A stretch of DNA of 64,000 nucleotides, from contig NC_092564.1 in the NCBI RefSeq assembly GCF_037975245.1, positions 13,604,484 to 13,668,483 of the forward strand. Reading direction: 5' to 3'. The notes beneath the pieces are model-generated. The model did not search any database. It was not told the DNA's origin and saw only the letters and a list, made by a program, of their open reading frames with translations. Source of the DNA: Apostichopus japonicus. Its lineage: Eukaryota > Echinodermata > Holothuroidea > Aspidochirotida > Stichopodidae. A program made the position numbers and the translations under genes. Below, one piece after another: positions 1-11,800 of this stretch (positions within the stretch are counted from its first letter, which is position 1; every line of letters starts with the position of its first letter).

Positions 1-471
1 CAAAACAATGTCCAAATCATCACAGTCCAGTAACATTTTTATATTACTCTGGAGGTCATGTATGGCAACTCAACTGTTAACATTTGTATCCAACTAATAG
101 AATCAAGTAATTTACCCAAAGGTTTCTTTATAAACCTTACTTGTAACATTTGTTATTATAAGTATTTGAATTAGGGCAGAGGATATTTTTTAATATATAA
201 TTTGTGGCCACCTAAGATCACTAAGTAACCGCATACTCCCCTCATTATTTAACCACATGTTGCTCCAAGGGTACAATGTTGGCATACAGCAATCTGTGAC
301 TGATGAGTCATTAACTTAAACCAACGATTTAGGTTTAGTCCTTTAGTCCATGAATTAAATATTTGCAAAAACAAATCCTAAGTAGGTGTTTTGAAGCTTA
401 CCTGTAATTGAAGAAACTCAATGCTAGAACATGTACAATTTAATCCTTGTTCAATTCCATTTCACATGCAG

Positions 472-591
472 TTTGTTTCCTTAAAGACCAATTTTGTTGA
501 CAGAACCTCATTAGCAGGATGTATGGCCGGAGCTTTAATATGCAAAGAGATTTTGTGCAAACCTGTGTTCTGTGACAACTTACATATAAAG
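472..591 (+). CDS. candidate internal exon, unknown protein
   Basis: A 120-nt open segment, phase 0 at both ends, bounded by a pyrimidine-rich acceptor (cacatgcag) and an AAG|gtgatt donor. The 40 residues (FVSLKTNFVDRTSLAGCMAG onward) look like ordinary globular protein with Cys at several positions. I do not recognise the family. The phase does not join directly to the next candidate exon at 801, so an unseen exon or a different donor would be needed. Confidence 0.35.
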
Positions 592-800
592 GTGATTTGT
601 GTCTAAAGTCTGAAACTATGCATGATTCTGAACAAAAGAACATAATTAAGGACTGGCATATAGCTGGATAACCCTTTATCTAACTATGAAATCCATGTGA
701 TTACCATATATATCCATTTCGATGCTTGTAGTTGGAGTTTTTAACATGTTCTTAAAGCCAATGTTTCATGGGTTTGCATTTTTTTTTCCATTATTCATAG

Positions 801-967
801 GGCTTCAAGAACATGTCCATGTAGTTGAATTCCTCTCCCCTGAGTGTTATGTCAATACTCTAAAGAACCACAAATTCTATTTGGAGGACCTGATCTATCC
901 TTTAACAATGGATGGCAACTTAAATAATATCTGGATAAACTGGGCATTGCAAAAGAACAATTTACAG
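801..967 (+). CDS. candidate internal exon, unknown protein
   Basis: A 167-nt segment after a strong poly-T acceptor (ttattcatag) and before a CAG|gtagtg donor. It is open for 55 codons when entered in phase 1 (frame starting at 803). The translation, with LSPECYVNTLKNHKFYLEDL in its middle, has the mixed hydrophobic/charged composition of a folded protein and is unlike the surrounding AT-rich DNA. I cannot name the family. Its gene would run off or end within the left flank. A 24-nt in-frame micro-exon at 1185-1208 could follow but is too short to support. Confidence 0.4.
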
Positions 968-1687
968 GTAGTGTTCAAATTTTGTGTAGCAGTTTTGAAG
1001 TCTTCAATCTTATAAAATAGTGTTGTTCCTATCATCCTATGTGAAAAACTGCTACACAACTTTGGACTATGTAGTGCTTGACAATTTTGCATAGCATTTT
1101 GCAATATGAATACTGGATATATTATTCCTAGCACTGTGGTTGACCTTTCTGAGGGCAAATAATGAAGTATGGATTGCATTACAGCCAACACCATGCCCTG
1201 AACAGAAGGTACTGTAGCACACTAACATGCTATTTTGTATAAAATTTGCGCACAATAGTGACAACACTTGCCATGCCTGTAAACTTTCTATATATTACTA
1301 AGTGCAATTTTTCACTTTTAGTTTAAATATATCATAGTTTGTCATTTTATCTATAGACTCTAAAAGCTAGGTCAGCATCTTTCACTTGTGTCACAGTTGT
1401 ATTTGAACTCATGCTCTAGGACAATAATATTCTGCACCTATAGTACACTACTTCTCAGTTTAGATATGCAATAGTGAGAATATAACTAAGGAAGAAAGTA
1501 AAACTATGTGCAGTTTGGACTGGATAAAAAATGTCATAAATGGACTCCCGTTTCCCAGGTACCCGTTCCAATCACTAATACAGTGACCGCAAAAGTGCTA
1601 GATCTATATGATATTCAAATGTACTAGAAATTAAATATCTTCGATCCACTGTATGTAATTCTTTGATAATTTTACAATATATCAGCA

Positions 1688-1791
1688 TTTGGGTGTTTGT
1701 AGCATTGTTTTGTGAGGACATGAAGATAAATTAATACTGTTTGGGTGTTTGTAGCATTGTTTTGTGAGGACATGAAGATAGATTAATACTG
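1688..1791. repeat. two-copy 52-bp direct tandem repeat
   Basis: The unit beginning tttgggtgtttgtagcattg occurs twice head to tail with a period of 52 bp and only one or two differences, so the duplication is recent. Confidence 0.9.
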
Positions 1792-2923
1792 TTGTGATAG
1801 TAACACAGATTTACAAATACAGCCTTCCACTGTCATGTATACCAAGACATGCTTAAATGAGTAGGGATCAACGGAAGCACAGGTCTGCTATAAAACTTAA
1901 ATTTATTTTTGTGTCTTTAATTAATTTGGCCGTTGTATTGTGTTCTTGTAAAGCGCTTTGGGGAGGGGGGGGGGAGGAGGAAGCAATATATAAATATCTT
2001 CAATGTATGTATGTAACTGGTGCATACAAGTTGCATAACAGGTAAAGGTATACCTTGAGAAATGCTGGCATATCATTTACCTCCTGTATACATATTTAAG
2101 ATTAAACTTCAAAAAATTTAGCATTAGATGGAGCTTGTTAAGTCTAGTGGTGTAGATATGGTACAGTATATCGTGTCTAGACAGTCCTTCCAAAAAAACA
2201 CTATGTCCGCTCTCCTAGTTCAAAATCCCACCAGGAATCAGACTCTCTTGACCTATGCAAGATTGCTTTGCAGTGTAATTAAGAGGAGTAAATTTCTACT
2301 TTCAATAATTGTACCACATGGGGTTTGGTTCTGTTTTCTCACTGGTGTCCAAACAACTTCATAAAATTTTTCCAAGCTATTGATGATTACTAAAAAGGAC
2401 AATTAAAGATTTCAGTGTGAATAGCTCTACTTTTAAATTGGCAGTAAATTGTATGATTTTGAGCAAATGTGACCATTATTATTTTTTTGGGGGCTTATTT
2501 GGATACAACACCGATGACCTTGTTAACAGTAGTCAGGTGCTCTTGTTGATCGGGTGGAGCTGTTATGTGATGATCCAGAGAGTAGGAATGTGTGCAACAA
2601 TTAACAATCACACACAGTATTCTCTGAACACTTATGGAAGAGATTGAGATGATATTGGTAGGTGTTCATCCGATATCATCACATGGATAGGATTCCAAAT
2701 GAGCTTCTAAGGCTATAGGCTTCCATTAGATTCACTCAACTAAACAAAACATGAAACCCATGTTTGTTCTCGGTTACAATATTTTACAGATTTTATGACC
2801 GACAATTAAATGGAAAATCCAGGTTTTTATGTCATATCATAATTTATGATGGATACTTCTAACAGTTAGGCCTATACTCCTAAGTTTAAGATTGTAACAT
2901 ATAATCTTAAATATTATCATTAC

Positions 2924-3128
2924 CTGTGACTTTCTGTGTTTCAAACTGTCTGTACATACAATACCAATTGATTCATTATTAGCTTCTGTGGTTTTATCCC
3001 ACATTCCATCACAACCCTCTTGTTTTTCCACAATGACATTCCACACTGATTGTGTGTCACACTCACAGCAAAAGGATACACAACAGGAAGTAGATATGGG
3101 TTGTGCTATGTTAGAATTTAACATCTCA
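2924..3128 (-). CDS. candidate exon 3 of a divergent minus-strand gene
   Basis: Open for 205 nt on the minus strand between an AAAG acceptor and a CAG|gtaatg donor. It is in frame with the two upstream candidate exons (leftover CG plus T). The encoded segment is Cys-rich at its start (TSCCVSFCCECDTQSVWN) and ends KHRKSQ. I do not recognise the family. The acceptor has only a moderate pyrimidine tract, which lowers confidence. Confidence 0.4.
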
Positions 3129-3382
3129 CTTTGCGAAGCCTTTGTGAAGTAATATAATGGGAAAGTTGAAATTTCTCCATTATACTACAGAATGTACAAA
3201 TCCAATTTCCTATCGTTGTAGAATGTGAGTACATCGATTAACATCATGATGTAGTTTAAAGAGGTTCAATCAACTTTATGTTGGCTAGGCCTACTAATAT
3301 TCAGTACATTACTCATATTCATCGTCCTAACACAAACAGTTACTACTAGTTAGGACTCGAAAAATGAATGTTAGTTACTCAC

Positions 3383-3407
3383 CGTTCAACTGATCTTCTG
3401 AAAAACT
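3383..3407 (-). CDS. candidate micro-exon 2 of the minus-strand gene
   Basis: A 25-nt exon between a good acceptor (ttcttctccag) and a gtgagt donor, both on the minus strand. It joins exons 1 and 3 in a single frame (encoding roughly EFFRRSVER). An alternative acceptor 10 nt further in (tttttcag) is also present. Confidence 0.35.
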
Positions 3408-3497
3408 CTGGAGAAGAAACGAAAGAAATAGATTGTCAAGGGCATGAAATCTAGAGGCGAAAAAGATTTGTCAATGTGAGAAAAGTTTTTCACTTAC

Positions 3498-3633
3498 CAT
3501 TTTCACGACTGTTTGTCTGGTTTCTGCTGCTTTTACCACTCCTTGTTGTAACCACTGTGTGGGACGAGTAGGTTCTGCTCACCGAGTTGAGCTGCGGATT
3601 AATTACTTTAGCATGGAGTTGCACACATAACAT
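3498..3633 (-). CDS. candidate first coding exon of a divergent minus-strand gene
   Basis: An ATG at 3633-3631 (minus) opens 45 codons ending at a consensus gtaagt donor. The translation (starting MLCVQLHAKVINPQLN) becomes rich in Ser, Thr, Arg and Asn (TVVTTRSGKSSRNQTNSREN), a disordered basic amino terminus. An in-frame stop lies upstream. With 3383-3407 and 2924-3128 it gives 122 residues without a stop. The position suggests a gene transcribed away from the KMT2 promoter near 5.4-5.9 kb. Family unknown. Confidence 0.4.
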
Positions 3634-5399
3634 TAGCGATACTACGTACAATTCAACAGGAAGTAACCCAATGCAGTATACACGTTACACAGTAGACTAG
3701 TAACTATTTTTTTACTTATACATATTCATAAATGAATAATCATATATGATTCATTCCGGTAATTGTGTGACAACCATTTGCACTTTTCAATAGGATCATA
3801 TTGATGGATTGAAATTTCAAATTTATGAAAAGCATGAAGTTGTAACATTTCAAGGTTAAACGAGGAGTAATTGTTACAATGGAAGTGAGCAGATCGACAG
3901 CAGTATGTAGACAAGCGGAGTTCAGAACCAAGCAACATAAGTTTATCTTTCAATTTTCAAAAGTGTGATAAGCCGAATACCGTCGAAGGGGGTTGTGGTA
4001 ATTGGGTTGTGGTGGGGGGAGGGGGTAGGTGTAATCATATGTAAGCTAGTAGACTGTTCCGGTTGTCAAATTCTTCACCTGTAAAATATGCTGAATCTCT
4101 GGAATGCTCCTTTAAGGTCATAAATAGTTGATGTCGTCGACTCCTCAGTTCAGGCATATGCTAATGCCTAATAAAGTACATTGTTTTGTAAATTATAGAA
4201 ACTCCGGCCACTCTATAGCAAGCAACTGGTTTTAGAGTAATCTCTATGTTTGTAGTTGAGTTGCACACGGGACCGACACTACATCCACCAGAACATGTTT
4301 GAATTTTATATAAATAACAGAGCACCATATATTGGGTGATAGTCAACATCATTAGCCCTTGCCAAATTTGTGATGAATAATTGTAAACATGTCATCATTG
4401 GGTCCATGAAATTCTTGTTTCCATTGAGTTACAGTGTTGCAGTCTAAGGATCTGACCGATACTAGTCGGTGTAAAAACTATGACCATATAGTCTAGTAAC
4501 TTTATTTCATGATGAACCTCCGTGTGTTAATCAAGTTTCAAAAATTAAAAGTTGTATAGAGAAACAACCTGCACTAATAGCATTTAAACAGTATTTATAC
4601 AACATATCAATATCAGTTTGTGCCAAAGGTTGTCCTGTAAGTTGTCGGCACATGGTAATACTTTTTTAGTATTGGCATCAACTTATTTGTACTTTAATTT
4701 CGCTATGGAATTCAAAGAGAAACATTCAGGGTTAATCCAAGACAATCGACTTGTAGGACATCAGTATTGCCCCCTTATATATTAGAAATTAAGATGATGG
4801 TTATACCCGGCCCATGGTCAATATTTAACAAGCATTTTATTGCCATTCTAAACATAGTTATCAATGCTTATCATGATTTACATTTACAGTCCTGAATGTC
4901 TAGGAAAGAGTAGAAGAATCAAAACCTCTAGGAATGTTCTTTGAAAAAAATACTTTTAAGAAAGTCACCCAGGAAAGAACCTGGGCACTAAACCAAACTA
5001 CCGAACGACTGATCCGCTCTCAACCCCATTCCCCTTGCATCGAGATTGTGACTGTGTGACCATCGTCGGGTGTGTATCACCATTCCCCTCGAAAGGGAAC
5101 AGATACTACACATGAACTTAGCCAAAAGGCCGAGAATTTAGGCCCAAAACTGATGATCTTTACAGGGCAGGAAATTTAAGGATTGGGGGATTTGGAAATA
5201 GATTCCAGTCGAAGATAATAAAGTATGTATGTGCGCTATAGATTTTGCCGCCTGTAAACATTTTGTTTCAATGGATTCAAAAGTGATTGAAACATTTCTT
5301 TTGCTGATAGTGATGTTTTTTGAAAGAAAATTTTAAGTTAAATTAAAATTGACTATTTATTAGTATTTCACCTCTTTTTTTTCCAGTCCAACCTTTTGG
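3634..5399. other. non-coding stretch between the candidate minus-strand gene and the promoter-like region
   Basis: No convincing exon on either strand. It holds a short hairpin (CCCAGG/CCTGGG at 4969-4986), AT-rich sequence and one G-rich patch near 4010-4030. Confidence 0.5.
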
Positions 5400-5887
5400 A
5401 AACTGCTCGCGAAAGAATCTTAGATTTATGCAAATATGTATATATTGATGAATCAACGTTAGACACCACACTCGCCCAATCTTATTTACTCTATGGGCGG
5501 AGCTAGATCGAAGTAGGGCTTTTTAGCATAATTAAATCGCTTCATTCACATTGTCGCTCTTGTTGTATTCATCCGCCGGATCCAAAGTAACATTTTGTTA
5601 ATATGGAATCGTTAATAACACATTACAGAATAAGAGTTCATTACTTCAAATTTGATTGAAAATCAACCAAAGGTTGCTTTATTTTTGTAAAATTTTCATA
5701 AATATAAGACAGGGCTCTCTTTTGGTTCACGAAATACCCTTGGCAAGGTCATGAACTTTCCATGTACGACAACAAGATGGCGGTAGAGACTTAGGCGTAT
5801 GTGATCAACCCCAAAATTTTCATGCCAAAATATCCTTGATGGTTGAAAGAAACGATAAAAGAAAGCTGACGTATTTTTCTTTAAGGT
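5400..5887 (+). promoter_or_regulatory. probable KMT2 promoter and untranslated first exon
   Basis: Cluster of promoter-type motifs: CTCGCGA at 5406-5412, CCAAT at 5476-5480, GGGCGG at 5495-5500, and CAAGATGGCGG at 5773-5783, the extended YY1 motif that often sits at or just after transcription starts. CpG is visibly more frequent here than in flanking DNA. A strong donor (AGGT|gtaagt, intron from 5888) follows within 110 nt. The first coding exon starts with a splice acceptor at 14229, so an upstream untranslated exon is required. This is the best candidate by sequence only. Confidence 0.45.
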
Positions 5888-8800
5888 GTAAGTATATTGC
5901 CCAGATTATTATCGTTAATTTAATTGGAATATTTACGAAAATTCAGGCGATTTTCTTTATCGGCATTTTAAAAGCTTAGGCCTGCGCAGAGTGTGGCTGT
6001 AATATGTGTGTGTAATATTGTACCTTTTTAGCGTGAGGTTCAATTATCGAATTAAGGCTTTCGTTCCGTTGAAACAAAGCGGTTATGTTTTCAGAAATTC
6101 AGTCAAATATGTATGCGTTTCGCCAAGAATTGCTTTGTTAAACGAGTAGGTGGTTCGTTTTGCATTTATATTACTGTAGCTGGCTCGTTTTTATGAATAA
6201 ATGAAGTATACGATGTGTATCGAACGTGTTTTGTAGCCAAAACTAGGCACTAGTATCTTAGTCGTACTGTATAATCACAACATGTAACAGCCGTGAGTAT
6301 AGGAAGGATGATCTAGCCTTCATCAGGACGATATTGCCTTTGATCACTGCAACAGAAATATCGTAAACAGTGAGTACTAGCATCGAGCCAAAAGAAAACC
6401 ATTGAATTTTTAAAGGGCCCATACCTTAGTGATACTATAGGCCTGGTGTAAGTTTATGTAACATGTCCAGTCAAGTCTGTTTTTTGGGGGGAAGCTAGCC
6501 TACAGGGTTAACTTAGAGCTACCATTAGTGTATTGTTCCTGTACTGTATGCTAGCCTAATGATACTACAACCTGCCCTAATTTTATTTTGCTTATCATCA
6601 TTACTGTGGTATATTTTCTTCTTAAGATTAGAAGTGATAAGTATCAGTTTTGCTGTTATTTATACAATAAAACCATGATTATCCTTACGCCTTTTGTCCT
6701 GGTCTTGGATTATCTGGAGCTGAAATCCAAGTATTGTATAATTTGTATATATAAGTACATATATGTATCATCACCGCAATTCAGTACTTCAACATTTATA
6801 ACTTAATCACTGAGCCAGCAAAAGACTTAAACCTTTTCTAGTATCATACTTGCACAGCTGTTCATGTTGGAAATCTATCTTGACTTAAACGCTAGTGATC
6901 AACAGCCACTATTTTCAACTTGTCGCAAACTGTAGTACAGTAAAATTACTACTAGGTCATAAACATATCTTATATTGTTGTTAAAAGTTGTTGTATAATA
7001 TGCTAATATTGGCTTGATTTCAGAGCTTGACTCTTTTGCTCATAACAACATGAACTGTAAGGCATACAAATGGAAGGTCATCATATTATATACCATTGCC
7101 AAATATCAGTGTTAAAAGATTTCACAGCCATGCATACAAGACCACTGAATCATTCATGACATTACCTCCCAATATTTATTTAAGTCAGACTTCACACATT
7201 TTTTAGCTGACTTCCATTTATCTAGTTTTATGTCACAGTACATATCTTCTTTAGCCAGTTGAATGCAAATGAATTATTTTTCAAAGGTCGCTGCATATTA
7301 AAGGTTCTGAGCAAGGTCAATGATTGTTGGAATTTGGTAGCATTTATGAAAGCAATGGATGTTCAAACTAAAGCGTACAGCAAATGACTAACATTTTGAC
7401 AAAGTTTGTCTACACAGGCCATGAAGGTCATTGTATTTCCGTATCTAACATAAGCTGGCTCGGACTATGACTGCTTATTATCAACAAACAATATTGGCTG
7501 CTCTCATACAGTATGCTTAAAAATTCTGCATGTTTAGTTCTTTGCTTGTAGGGAATTTTTGGAAACCTAATGTTGTCCTTTGTATTAATTTGGGGAAATA
7601 CAAGTGGGAATTTGATTTTAGCAAGATTTGATTTAAGTAGATTATTTTTGCACTGGCAAATTTTAGCCAAATTGAAATGCTAGACCTGTATGAGGGTTTG
7701 AATGAAGTAACTCTTTTTCGTTGTAATTTATCCCTTTCATATCCTTCTACATACATGCATATTTATATTTTACACTATTTACAAAATTTGACTTTCAGTG
7801 GGTTTGATTGAACTACTTTTTAGAGAATCAATATGTTTAAGAACAAAGAACAGTTGAATGGATACTTTTATAGGGGTTACAAAAAACCTAAATGCGAATG
7901 GTCTTCCTAAGTTCTTAGATTTGGTTTTAAACATTTATTATCAAGCAATCTAGCAATACAGTAAAGTCTTGGTAGGCACTTCATGATAAACTGAAAGCAA
8001 GGTCTAAATGTAAAGCCGATTTTGGTCAATGCCATGAGAGTTATATGTGTAAACTGTTAAGTAGCTCTTCCTTTGTATGCTCTGTGTATTGGTGTCTTAG
8101 ATGTTTGTGAAGCTTATGAGCACTTTTCTCCCATTTCTAATACTCCAAAGGAATTTCTGCCATTTAACCATTACAAATGTACTGCTAAGCATTACAAAAA
8201 TCACCTTTCCATTAATTGCCCAATCAGTTTTGTCACTCATCATATCATGCAATTTCTGGAGAACAGCATCATCTGTAATATATTTTTACACATAAATTTG
8301 CCATTTCGCCGATTCGCACTAGCACCGAAGGTCCACGTTGGTTGTAAATAACAAAAAAGAATTGTCTCACAGGCATTCCTATTTTCTCAATTAGTACAGT
8401 ACACTGGACTGGACCATTTACATATGCAATATTTAGGCAACAGCCTTAAGTTAAGCTTAAAGGAAATGATGGAAATGGCATATTTTTCTGATTGAAACTG
8501 GTTTCATGTAGAAAATGCCTTAGTGTGTCCATAATGAAGACTTTTGACCATCCCTTGTGTTTACTCCCCCCCCCCCCTAAAAAGTTTCAAACTTACGTAA
8601 AACTTCTGTCCTTCCATTGTACCATATGCAATAACAGACAAGCCTAACCAAAATTCTAAACTGCTTCATGTTTGAATATTTTTTATGAAACAGGCAAAAA
8701 ATTGCAATATGTAAACTTGATCATAAAAATATACAGAGTATTTCATACATTACAGAGTGGAAAGTCCCAGTCTGGCAAAGATCTGATCGCTGACTTTTGT

Positions 8801-11800
8801 AATGAATTTGTGTAATGAAGGAAGGGATATCCAAGTGTAATGATTTTCCTCTGGTACCATGGTTACACACGTAAAAACAAACATTTGGAATTTGGTCCCG
8901 TTATATATAGAACACGAGATATAGGTAGGACTTAGTGAGTAAAAGTTGTCTTGTTCCCTTGCCAAGATTTTGGCAAAGAAACAGGTATCTGTGAGGCAAG
9001 GCTATGGTTCCAGGTCAGTAGCAGAAGATAGAGTTGTTGTTTAACAGGGCAATGGGAGAAGCTGGTAGCTCAAATCGTTTTATACAAGAATAGTAAACGG
9101 AAACAAACATGTTTAGTGAATTTTTAGCTCCAACCATTTGTTAACAAACTTATACCATACTGTGAATATGTGTAGGCCTTACATATGGTTACTTACACTT
9201 CGTTTACAGCGTAGTTAGGCCTACAAATTGGAGAGCATGTACAGTACACGCTAATGGATGGTTTGGAAACAACCGTTTAAACTATCTGTCAAACTGTTCT
9301 TTACCGTATGATGGTTAGCTTACATCAGACAAAGTGTGACTCAATATCCAGCTGTTGTTGCTATGCTGGTTACAAATTGTAGCAACTATCAAATGGTAAT
9401 GAACTACTGTAAGAGTGTGTACGTGAGGCTTCTGTCATATTTAGTTCAAATTCCCCGATAACGAACAAATCGAAGATGCAAAATGTGTTAAGTGTCATAA
9501 ATGAACACTGCAGCGTTAACTTTATACCGCAGGAAATAGGAGTAACAAACATATTACTTGTTATTGGGCCATGGTTCACATGTGAGCATTACCATATTCC
9601 TTTTTAAAAAATCATTCAGTTTGAATGTCCTAGAATCCACAAGATTTGTGCTCCACCAAGAAATTGGAACAGTAATTTTTACTTGTGTAAATTACTGCTT
9701 AAAAGCTTCAGTTTAAATTTTAGGCAACAAAAGCTGTAGCCGAATATAAGTAAAACGTATTACCTCTGATCATAATAGTATGAGTCGAGGAAGGAGCTAA
9801 ATAGGTAGTCAAGGAGACTGAGAGAGGGATGAGGAGGGGATGACGAATACTAAGACATTGGGCGGTTGAGGCATTTGGCATATATATACAATATACTACA
9901 AGGGTAATCTGTATAGTTCTTCATATTCCTGATTATAATGTGTTCTGATCATAGAATTGTAAATCTTACAGCAAAAAAGTTGAATGTTGTAAAGTAACCT
10001 TCAGTTTTTTTACCATGGTGGTGATATTGGGGGTGGGTGGGGGAGGGGGGTGCAACAGAGTTGGTAACTGTTTGGTCTCATTTAAATTTGTCATGAATTG
10101 AATTTATTGCCTGCGGAGATGGACTCTTTCCATGAAATTGTAGACATTGTTTTTGTGTTTGTAAGCGTTGCATGTTATCATTGTTGAATAGCATCCTTGA
10201 TATGGTCTCTGGAAATGTGTGAACAAAGCTAGATAGATTTTTCATGGATCCCAGTTTTTTTTTCTTTACTTCTTGGTTTGGTTCACCCCCCCCCCCCCCC
10301 ACCTCCTATTCCTTATCCACTGGGCAGGCCAGCCTTACTTGATATTTTAATTCCTTCTCCATTGCGTAGTGCGTACCGTTTTATTTTTTACGCATTGTAG
10401 ATTGAATTTCTCAAGCTTGCCTTGTGCAGCCTTGTGCTATATATATAGTCAAAGTTCAACGATAACATTTGTATTCAGTGAGTAATGAGTACAGAAGATG
10501 CAAGAATGCTTGCAGATGAAAGGACCAGATTTAAGCCAATCAGATTACTGGGAAAAAGCACTGTTCATTATATTTTAGCATGAAAGGCTCCTTAATAGAG
10601 ATATTGCTTAATGCTGTTTAAATTCATGGGGGATTTAAGTTTAACTGATTATTATTCTGGATTTGTTGTCAAACATTTGTTGGTACAGTACCTCTAAAAA
10701 GTGTCTTCTTGTAGGGGGCTTTCATGTCTGCTACCTCTCAGCTCTCACAAGATTTGCAATATTATGTGAGCTCTGTCTGCCAAGTATTGCCATTTAGTGA
10801 CTTTAATACAGCCTACAGTAGAAAGCATGATGGAAACAAATAGGCAATATGAAGAAGGGGTACATTAAGCATTCTTTTTTTGTAGAACTCCTATACATGT
10901 ACACAAACCTTATGACAATCTTATAGCGTAACATACCGTACAAGGAGATCTATTCTCCTTGGCTAAACTCAAAACTCGGTACTGGTCTTTTATGTTCCTT
11001 TATAACGTCACATGATTATGGTACTAAATGTGATTATAAATTCCATTTAGTAATAAACAACGACATGGTTGGTGGGGATATTATACTTCATTGACAATGG
11101 GGATGGCGGGCAAACTAGGTATTTGAAAATATAAAGTGTGTACAATGTTGGTGACGGTTGCTTTGGAGCAGACAGTACACTGCTATTTATTGTTTGTTTA
11201 TATGATATTTGAAGTTCTGCACAGCATTGAATTAAATGACCTTGAAAGTACAATATCCACGCTCCAAAGCGTGGAATAGCAAAACAGGCAAATGTTTTTT
11301 TTTTAATCAAAAACAAAGTTTGAGGATTTCTCATAATTTACAAATTAGGCAAAATAACCTCCTGAAATCTTTTGTACGAACAAGGTGGTACTATATATCT
11401 CTTCTAGAAAAAATTATCAGATTTATGCAACGTGACAGATTTTTGAATTTTTTTGTTGTCAAAGAGGACCTCTTTTGTACATTGAAACAACTATACAAGC
11501 TCATAAATTAATATTGAGAAAATTAAGGAAGAAATTAATCTGTTTTCAAACACCGTTTTTGTTGTGATTACTGTAGGAACTGTATGGAACGTGGGTTATG
11601 TCGCAATCTGCATTTGCGAAGGTCACGTCACGTTCACTACTATTCAAAGTATATTTGAAATATCCATCCTAAACGTTCAAAAATCGTTTCTCTGTCAAAC
11701 GCAACATCAGCGTTGTCATATTTTGAAAACATGTTTGGAAAATTATTTATCGTTTTTTAAGGTAACTTCTAAAGGCTACTAGACAATTCTTTTAAGCCCC

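Noticed and set aside
4969-4986. Perfect CCCAGG/CCTGGG hairpin
   Set aside because: Six-base stem in non-coding DNA, expected by chance at this scale, with no U-run or RNA gene around it.
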